A stretch of DNA of 64,000 bases from Cristatella mucedo (lineage: Eukaryota; Bryozoa; Phylactolaemata; Cristatellidae). Each line of letters opens with the position of its first letter. The stretch's first letter is position 1. Shown in pieces: positions 56,611 to 64,000 of this stretch. The stretch is taken from positions 2,284,001 through 2,348,000 of the forward strand of contig WPIO01000036.1 of the NCBI GenBank assembly GCA_009760855.2, in the 5' to 3' direction. The notes under the pieces are model-generated. The model saw only the letters and a program-made list of their open reading frames with translations. It was not told the origin of the DNA and did no database searches. Both the position numbers and the translations under genes were made by a program.

Positions 56611-57591
56611 GCTGGCAGCACGCTTCTCGTCGTTCGCGGGACAGACGGCCGTCGCAAGCGGGAACCGGTATCGACCGACCTGGCGTAGGATAAAGGTCAG
56701 CCCTAGGGCAGGCGTGGGGGGAGGGCAGGGGCAGGGGAGGGCGTTGAGAGCCGTCGGGTCACGGTGCAGGTCGCCAGCAGCGCCCGCCCACCCGTCGGCG
56801 CGACGGAGCGCTACGGCCGCCGAAGTTGGACGCAAAGCGCACGCGTGCAACGGCGGCGGCGGCGCAGCGACGGCTGCGACTCGACGCGGCGTCGGCTACG
56901 AGCCGCCGACGTAATTCATTTTTCGACGACCGCTCCTCGCACGCGCGCGCGCTACTGCCCTCCGAAGTGGCGCTTTTGCTAGCTCTACGTTGACCTCGCG
57001 CCGCCGCGCAGGCAGCGAGGCAGCTTGTATTCAATAAGCAGTCACTCGCTAGGTCGTACCGATCGAGTTGGATAGATGTGCGGCCAATTTCCCCGCTTCG
57101 ACGTCTGCGTCATCGACGTCTGCTGTTCGCGTCATCGTGCCTGCGCTCTGGACAGGTGACAGGTCGGCTTCGATACTTTCGCCTCTTTCTTGCAGCCGGC
57201 AGGCGGCAGTTAATCCGGCAGTGTCGCGACGCCTGCTTCTATCGGCTCTGCCCGTAAATAAACACTTGTCTAGCCTTGTCTCTCTGCTCTGCATGACGCC
57301 CGTCGCGGCTTCGACACTTGCAACCGAACTGCAGATGATGCGATGCAGAGCAGACGAATGCGGAGACAGACGAATGCGGAGCGGGGATCCGACGCAGCGA
57401 CACGGCGATACAGCGAGTACATTGTACACAGTACATTGCAGTACAGGGAGCCCACATCTCCCTGCAGCACTGTGCATCGAATGCTGCCGACCACACAACA
57501 ACGCCGCGCTGGAGGCTCGCCCGCACAGCCGACTCGCTACGAGGAAATAAAAGGTGAAGGTCGGCAGATCTAAAGACAAAGCAAGATCATA
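56611..57591. other. GC-rich 5' flank of ODC-like gene 1
   Basis: CpG-rich to about 57010, probably promoter and 5' UTR. No TATA box found where expected. 57010-57560 has a 160-codon plus frame without recognisable domain. Confidence 0.4.
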
Positions 57592-59220
57592 CTCATAATA
57601 ATAATAATAATAATAATAATGCACTCGATGAAGCGCCCTCAGAGAACTCAATCTCTCTCTCTCTAGGCGCTTTACATTTGCTGCAAAGGGAAATGCAATT
57701 TAATGGTAAGTAAAATCTTGCTTGAAAAATAAACAAAATGAATAATATGGTCAGGGGTGACATGCACAGGGTCAGCATGCAAATGTTTTTAGTGGCAGCA
57801 TGCACAGTGTCAGCACTCATAAGCACGTGAAGGACGAATCACAGGGACCCACTAAATGCTGTCCTAAATAGGTGTCTTTATAAGTATCTTTTAAATGTGG
57901 TCAGGTCAGGGGATGTTCTGACGAAGATCGAGAGGGAGTTCCAGGCTTTGGGAGCATACGAACTAAATGCACGGTCTCCAAAGGATTTAAGGTTTGTACG
58001 AGGTATTTGTAGACTGTTGGATTCCGAAAAGCGGATGGTACGATGCTTGGCCTGATGGGGGAGTATATCTGAGAGATAGGCTGGAGGCAAAGAATGAAGG
58101 GACCTAAAAGTGAGCGACAAAACCTTGAAGTCAATCCGTTGCTTGACTGGTAACCAGTGCAGGTCGGCGAGAAGTAGAGTAATGTGGCAGCTGCAACGCT
58201 CACGACAAACAAGCCTAGCTGCAGAGTAGTTTTGCACCAGCTGCAATCGCCTGATCACACATGCTGGTAGGCCAGTAAGCAGAGAGTTGCAGAAGTCGAA
58301 ACGGGATGTCACGAATGCATGGACCAACTTGGACGTGGTATCCTTATCTAAGCAAGCCCGAATTGGAGCAATGTTATGGAGATGAAAATAGGCAGATTTG
58401 ACTGTGGAGCTGATATGGTCGTCTAACGAGAGGTCGCTTTGGAATATGACACCTAGATTTCGAGCTGATTCTACAGAAGATATGCTGGCAGAGTCAATTT
58501 TGAGAATCAGCCTTTCCTATCTCTGAATCACACTGGGTTTGCCCATAACTAGTAAGTTAATTTTATCGGCGTTTAGTTTTAGAAAATGTGCTGCCATCCA
58601 TGTGCGGATGTCATCAATGCATGCAGCAAGTGAGTTGAGAGAATTTGAGGTGCTCGAAGGCTGGGAGGGATCAAAGCAAAGGTACAACTGAGTGTCATCC
58701 GCATAGAAGTGAAAGCCTAGATTGTGTTTGGCAATCATATCAGCAAGAGGGAGAGTATAAACCGTGAAAAGAACCGGACCTAGCACTGAGCCCCGAGGTA
58801 CTCCATACTTCAGAGGTACTTCAGATGATCTTTGTCCATTCACTTCAATACTCTGGAGTCTCCCACTGAGATAGGACCTGAACCACTGCAGAGCAGTGCC
58901 AGTGATGTCCAGGTGAGATGAGAGGCGCTCTAGAAGAACTTTGTGATCGATGGTGTCAAAAGCTGCCGAAAGATCGAGCAAAACAAGCAGAAACACTCTA
59001 CCCATGTCTGCATTCCTAAGTAGGTCGTCGTATACCCTTAGCAATGCTGACTCTGTGGAGTGATTAGCTCTAAAGCCAGGCTGGAACTTACTAGCAAGGT
59101 GTGAGGTTTCGATATATGAGTTCAGCTGGTCTGCCACGACCCATTCCAGTGTCTTTGATAGGAATGGTAGAAGGGAGACTGGGCGGTAGTTGCTTAAGTT
59201 CTCTAGGTCTAGTGCCCGCT
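57592..59220 (-). mobile_element. LINE family A, long 5'-truncated copy with intact YADD
   Basis: Minus strand: frame 59137-58517 covers RT ([80 protein letters not shown]). After one frame break near 58517 the frame 58327-57878 gives the thumb and C-terminal part. A 3-base insertion adds Y in VQNYSAARL. Ends with 3' UTR, hairpin and AAT tail. Confidence 0.95.
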
Positions 59221-59689
59221 TCCGAAGCCTAGCTTCTTATAGAGGCAGGAGAGCCTTAGAATCATTCGCCCGGCAGATTTGCGGCAGCAGACGATTGAGG
59301 ATTGAGTGCTGCAGGCACTCTCGAACCAGCGGCCATGGTCCTGGAGTGCAAGCACCTCAAACCAAGGCAAATGCCTCGGTCAAGTGCCAGGCCAAGGTCA
59401 CACCGGCGGAGCCGGTGCCGCTTTGAGAGCGGCCACAACGGCTGCTTTGCAGCAACCGGGAGTCACCTCCCGAGAGGCATCGACGTAGTCCGTCCTGCAC
59501 AATATGGGGGTGGGGTGACGGCCCGGTGTTACAAGGTGGACCGGAGCCCTTTGACCCCCGAGCTTTAACCGGAACTCGCGCCCAGGACCCGATAGCGGCC
59601 TGATCTGGTGGCCTCCTTCCTATAGCAGCGACGGCGAGCAGACGCCAGCGACGTTTCTTTCTCTACATCGCCGACGAGTCATCTAACTT
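59221..59689. other. Intergenic, nothing recognised
   Basis: Compact GC-rich sequence at 59330-59620 with several short stem possibilities (ACCGGCGGAGCCGGT), no known RNA recognised. Confidence 0.35.
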
Positions 59690-60205
59690 GAAAAGCTTAA
59701 AACCGCGATGTTCTAGCAATGCTTGCGAATTTTTAGAGTCTCAAAGATTAGAAGAGCAATTATGTGAGCGAGCTCACTTCCCTTACGCGAGAGAAGACTG
59801 CACTGTGGCAAGAGCTACATCTGCAGTCCGAAGCGAGCAGAGCAGGGAAAATTAGATCGCCAGCCGACGTGAAGCATTTTTAGGATGCTGGCCTGGTTTG
59901 AAGCCACCATATTGTGCCTACGCATTGCGATCTGAGCATACGCATAGTGACTGAAGTACCGCTATAAGTTATTTGCGCATTCTCAGAAGCATGCCTAGTA
60001 TGTCACCCGAAATTTGCTTACCAGAAGCTATCAAAGTAAAATGCAGTTGCACCCTCATTTCAGAGAGAGTCGATATTATTAAACAGTCATTCAGGAATAC
60101 GGGCGATGCCGTCAAGGACAGCAGGTGGGGCTAGTTTTTGTGGATTTGTCTGCACCTTCCTTGAAAGCAGCCGAACAGATCACCGATAGCCGATGGCAGA
60201 CAGAG
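59690..60205 (+). repeat. Unclassified dispersed repeat R1, copy 2
   Basis: Co-oriented homologue of 8808-9349. Here it continues into unrelated sequence, which puts its 3' limit near GGCAGAC in both copies. Confidence 0.8.
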
Positions 60206-60440
60206 CGTCAGGGCGGCAGCTCGGCATCTCGGTGCATTAGGGAAAACGCAGGTTTCTTTCAACCTTTGCAGCCGTAGTTTCGCTCGTACGCGAAGTGGCA
60301 ATTTTAAGCCGAAGCGAGTCCCTCCCCCCCCCGTCCACCCACCTCCGCCGGCCCTGCGTAGAACAAGGTGACTGATACGGCCAAACCGGGTCACTTCCAC
60401 AGCACAATTTCCGAGGATTGCGTTCGACCCATCAATTAAT

Positions 60441-60520
60441 TGTAATGTAATGTATCTCCGTCTGTAACTCTACAAAGTCATGAAGACCATGTGGGAGTTA
60501 CGAAGGAGAGTTTTGTATCA
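60441..60520 (-). mobile_element. LINE family B 3' UTR fragment (80 bp)
   Basis: GTAATGTAATGTATCTCCGT and the B terminal hairpin, truncated after GAGTTTTGTAT. Confidence 0.85.
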
Positions 60521-60957
60521 AGATGGCCTTCACCTTCGTCAGGTGCCGCTTCTCGAGCCACATCTTCAATTCACCTCAAGCGGAATTATTGCAACCACAC
60601 ACAAAAAAGTAGAGGTCAATGAGACGGATTAGTGCAGCCTCTGCCAACGAAACAGAGGAATCGGAAATAGTAACGGTTCTGCCTGAGGCACCTGACACAT
60701 GGCATCATCGAAGCTCAGTGAAACGCAATTTATGAATTGATTTAATTTGATTTGAAATGTTCGAATTGATCGAACGACACGTGAAGACATATAAAAGACA
60801 AACGACTGACACATCTTAAGAGGACACGTCCCTCATTCAAGCATGCGACCGTAGTGGAACAGCAAAAGTCCTTGGCCAAGGCACGTGATGATTTACAATT
60901 AAGACTAGCATGGCTCAGATGTACTGTCTACTTGGTAAATAAAACGGTCGAAACCGA
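60521..60957. other. Intergenic, nothing recognised
   Basis: No frame or repeat recognised. Confidence 0.4.
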
Positions 60958-61490
60958 ACTTTCATTCTTCGGCTCCAGCCTATCTCTCAGATCTACTTCC
61001 GCACCAGGCCACGCATCGTACCATCCGCTTTTCGGAATCCAACAGTCTACCAATACCTCGTACAAACCTTAAATCCTTTGGAGACCGTGCATTTAGTTCG
61101 TATTCTCCCAAAGCCTGGAACTCTCTCCCGACTTGCGTCAGAACATCTCCTGACATTACCACATTTAAAAAGAACATAAAAACACACCCATTTAAGACAG
61201 CATTTAGTGGGTCCCTGTGATTCGTCTTTTTCTAATTGAGGTCCCTGTGATTCGTCCTTCATGTGCTTATGTATGAGTGCTGACACTGTGCATGCTGCCA
61301 CTAACCACATTTGCATGCTGACCCTGTGCATGTCACCCCTAGCCATGTTATTCATGTTGTTTATCAAGCATGATATTACTCACCATGCAATCGCATTTCC
61401 CTTTGCAGTAAATGTAAAGCGCCTAGAAAGAGATTGAGTTCTCTGAGGGCGCTTGATCAAAGGCATTATTATTATTTTTATTATTATAAA
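60958..61490 (+). mobile_element. LINE family A 3' end
   Basis: Starts near SSAPAYLS-coding sequence, encodes YSPKAWNSLPTCVRTSPDIT, then a 3' UTR whose start (GGTCCCTGTGATTCGTC) is duplicated (61208 and 61240), hairpin and ATT tail. Confidence 0.9.
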
Positions 61491-61558
61491 CTTTTAAAAC
61501 TCTTCTAAAGCAACGAATAATTTGTCTCTGGACAAATATCGTCTGTCAAAGTTTAGAG

Positions 61559-61678
61559 AGTGAGTGAGTGAGTGAGTGAGTGAGTGAGTGAGTGAGTGAG
61601 TGGGTGAGTGAGTGAGTGAGCGAGCGAGTGAGTGAGTGAGTGAGTGATTGAGTGAGTGAGTGAGTGAGTGAGTGGGGG
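61559..61678. repeat. (GAGT)n microsatellite
   Basis: About 120 bp of GAGT units with few substitutions. Confidence 0.95.
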
Positions 61679-62477
61679 AGAGAGCGATTACTCCAAGGCA
61701 CCGTCATCGAACTGACCCAAGAGGATCAATTACCATCGCCATTTCCCTACCAAGGCAAGATAGGCACTAAACGATGAAAATAAATTCTGTAATCTCAGCC
61801 ATGACTGCAATTTCAATAGTACGAAGTATTCATGATAGTCGCTAAGCGACGTGTCAGTCATTTGCTGGAAGCCTGCAGCTCTGCTTCAAACTCTGCTGCA
61901 AGTAAACTGCACACAGCTCTTAGTTTCCACGCTCAGAAGAGAGCAGAACGGCAGTTTTTTTGTTTTTCTTTAACCAGTTAAAAAAAACACGGCATATTTT
62001 GAACTGGGTCAAGTGCAAATAAAAATGGCGTCCTGAAATATAAACAAAACCTAAAAAGTAACCTCTAAATGGCTTAAATTGTGACTTAATCTGGCGGATA
62101 AAGAAAGGTTCGAAATCTTAATCTGGATAGAATAACGTGATTCGTATTTCAGTAAGTACATAAGAGCTACTCTAAACCGTGCTCCCGTCACAACTCATTA
62201 ATTCAAGCAAGGACCTGTAAGGGTTTCGTAACCCTTATAAAGGCAGCGATGCAGAAGCCGCTAAAAACCCAGCTGAATGTCAACTATACCATAATACGAC
62301 TGGCAAAGTAAGAAACCCGCGTTTACTGATCGGACTAGCTCGCATGGAAGCGGAGCAACTCTAAAAACCATTATCTGTACAAATAGAATCGCTTTCAGCA
62401 CCACCAAATCCGACAGCTGTCTAACTAACAAGTTCGCTAGATCCATGCTTGAATGACGCCGGTGACTACTGAAAACC
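61679..62477. other. Intergenic, nothing recognised
   Basis: AT-rich, only short frames. It may belong to the 3' part of the gypsy element to the right, but no LTR was identified. Confidence 0.35.
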
Positions 62478-62612
62478 GCCATCTTGGCTAGACACAAAGT
62501 CAAGCTAGAATGCAACACCATAAAGCTCACTGCAAGAGGTAAAACGCCATCTTGGCTAGACACCAAATCAAGCTAGAATGCAACACCATAAAGCTCACTG
62601 CAAGAGGTAACT
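62478..62612. repeat. Two 68-bp tandem repeats
   Basis: GCCATCTTGGCTAGACAC... at 62478 and 62546, nearly identical, ending GCAAGAGGTAA. Confidence 0.9.
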
Positions 62613-62941
62613 ATTACTCTGAATACCTATCACAGGGAAATCCGAATTAAGCCAACCAGCTAAACCCGGGGCCTTCGCTCTGCGGTGCCTCAAGAAGATT
62701 TACAGCAGTAATCTGTAACCAAAGCCATCGATCAAACGAATAGTCAATGACTCAGCCACTCGGAGCACCGATGCCAATGATCCGTGGGAATGACACGCGC
62801 TACGACGAGTGCAGCCCTCCGAAATCAGAGAGCGCACACAGATTGAGTGTCTGGTTTCACGAGCACATCCAATAGAGGCTCAATCTCGCAGCGTCCGAAA
62901 ATCGAGATTTCAGCTATTCCGGTGTGGTTTTTTGTTAACTC

Positions 62942-63740
62942 TTACTTAACGTTACAGCTCAACAATTGCGAAGATGTCCGCAGCGAGAAGAACGCGCGAG
63001 CACTTGCCATTAGACCAATCACAATCGGAGCGTCGTAAGAGCGGAAATCAACAGCTTCGATTACTAAACGTGGCATGAATGCAACGCTGGTAGTATTGCC
63101 TAGCGCGTCCGTCACGTAGTCAGTCCGCCGTCTTGGTGCGGCCTTCTTTTGTTTTGATCTACGCAGGCCATCTCCAGTATCCTCCACATGCTGGGTGTTA
63201 CCTGAGGTCATGCCGCGGTACTGACAAGCACCAATGCCATCGGCATCGCTAGTTAGAATCACGTCGTCTCCGTCACCTGAACTTTCTAAATCGCTGCCTT
63301 GCGAACCATCTGTCCACGATAAATGACGAGGCCCGTGGTATTTTTGCAAGTGATTAGAATTCGTGCGGAGTTTTAGGTTCCGCTCATGGCGAAGAGCGAA
63401 TGCAAAATGCCACACCTGAAAGTCAATTTTCAACCACATATAGACATTCCAAATGCTAGACAGCTTGGTTGAGAGTCTCTTCTTTCCCCGATGATTACAA
63501 AGCCAAATACTGTCACCGTGTTGTAGTGCAATGTCATACGCATTTAGATCAGCTCGCTGCTTCATGTCATCCCTAGAGACAGCTAAATTTCTCTAACCTG
63601 ATCGTAATATTCCAAGAGGCATTCGTGCATGTCTCCGACATACTCAGGAACACGCATTCCCGTCAAAAAAGATCTTTCTTTAATCTCAGTTCCCTACCCA
63701 GCATCAATCTGCCTGTGATAAACCCAGTGTGTTTCTATAT
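62942..63740 (-). mobile_element. Ty3/gypsy-type integrase C-terminal fragment
   Basis: Minus strand: LMLGRELRLKKDL at about 63700-63670, then YVGDMHECLLEYYDQVRE, and a frame 63565-62942 with KQRADLNAYD, LQHGDSIWLC, KRLSTKLSSIWNVY and HLQKYHG. These follow the gypsy integrase order (MLGREL, QKxxYD, GDxVWL, KLSPxWxGPY, HxxRLKPYH). At least two frameshifts or stops (about 63670 and 63590). Upstream cut by a SINE. Confidence 0.75.
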
Positions 63741-63741
63741 A

Positions 63742-63885
63742 TATTTCATTTCATTTGTATAGTGCCCTAAGAGAACTTAATCGCTTTTCAGGCGCTTCAC
63801 ATGTGCCTCGGGGCTCGAGCCCACGACCTCAGACAGACCTTGGGCGAGGTGAGCACCTTAGCTACTGGACCAAAACTGATAGTCC
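63742..63885 (-). mobile_element. tRNA-derived SINE with LINE A-type 3' end, copy 2
   Basis: Minus strand: A box TGGTCCAGTAGCTAAGG, B box GTGGGCTCGAGCCCC, then the 3' part with GCGCCTGAAAAGCGATTAAG and TTCTCTTAGGGC, matching the LINE A terminal hairpin. It abuts the gypsy fragment. Confidence 0.82.
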
Positions 63886-64000
63886 TGCTTTTTGATGCAT
63901 CATTCTGAAACATCGTGCGCTAGGGCTCCACAATACCAGCCTACTGCGGATGTAGGGGCGTAACCAATACAGTGAAAAAAATCGCATGCGACCTTAGCAA

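Noticed and set aside
61559-61678. Regular repeats checked as a possible CRISPR array
   Set aside because: A 4-bp microsatellite without spacers, in an animal genome.

Overview
This is a eukaryotic, almost certainly metazoan (probably invertebrate) genomic window. It shows spliced genes with GT-AG introns, dense non-LTR retrotransposon debris, tRNA-derived SINEs and abundant microsatellites. There are no bacterial-style operons, ribosome binding sites or phage genes. The species cannot be named from the sequence.

The cellular genes I recognise are two tandem paralogues of the ornithine decarboxylase / antizyme inhibitor family (alanine-racemase fold, PLP-dependent), both on the minus strand. 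The right-hand gene lies whole in the window: seven coding exons between 56610 and 34496, predicted protein 497 aa. The left-hand gene starts at 12470; its first three coding exons (12470-12327, 5275-5179, 4970-4894) are present and the rest runs off the left edge. Exons 2 and 3 have identical lengths (97 and 77 nt) and the first three coding-exon boundaries have identical phases, so the pair arose by tandem duplication. The complete gene keeps many hallmarks of the family (PLP lysine, Asp of FDCASK, FHVG histidine, DIGGGFPG, GPTCDG cysteine). It has lost others: the positions matching human ODC Ser200, Arg277, Tyr331 and Asp332 are Phe, Ala, Glu and Ala. It may be a catalytically altered or dead, antizyme-inhibitor-like paralogue, and this is the most interesting biology here.

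Most of the remaining DNA is transposon-derived. LINE family A (CR1/L2-like, APE endonuclease plus RT, ATT-repeat 3' tail and a conserved 3' hairpin) has about 18 pieces. LINE family B (related, with an ATTAC-type pentamer tail) has about 10 pieces, including a near full-length copy at 30947-34400. B copies are nested in A copies at 20537-22459 and 51946-52556. A tRNA-headed SINE (36105-36255, 63742-63885) ends in the LINE A 3' hairpin, a SINE/LINE partnership. There are also a decayed hAT (ZMYM1-like) transposase at 41400-42330, a decayed Ty3/gypsy integrase at 62942-63740, a third LINE remnant (23865-24240), an unclassified 0.5-kb repeat in two copies, and many microsatellites.

Layout: 1-4160 LINE A and B remnants; 4161-12470 5' half of the left ODC gene, its introns filled with LINEs; 12471-34495 intergenic, with nested LINEs and the near-complete LINE B; 34496-56610 complete ODC-like gene, with LINE, SINE and hAT insertions in its introns and long GCC tracts, strong hairpins and paired CTCF-like palindromes in intron 1; 56611-64000 GC-rich 5' flank, then LINE A, repeat, SINE and gypsy fragments.
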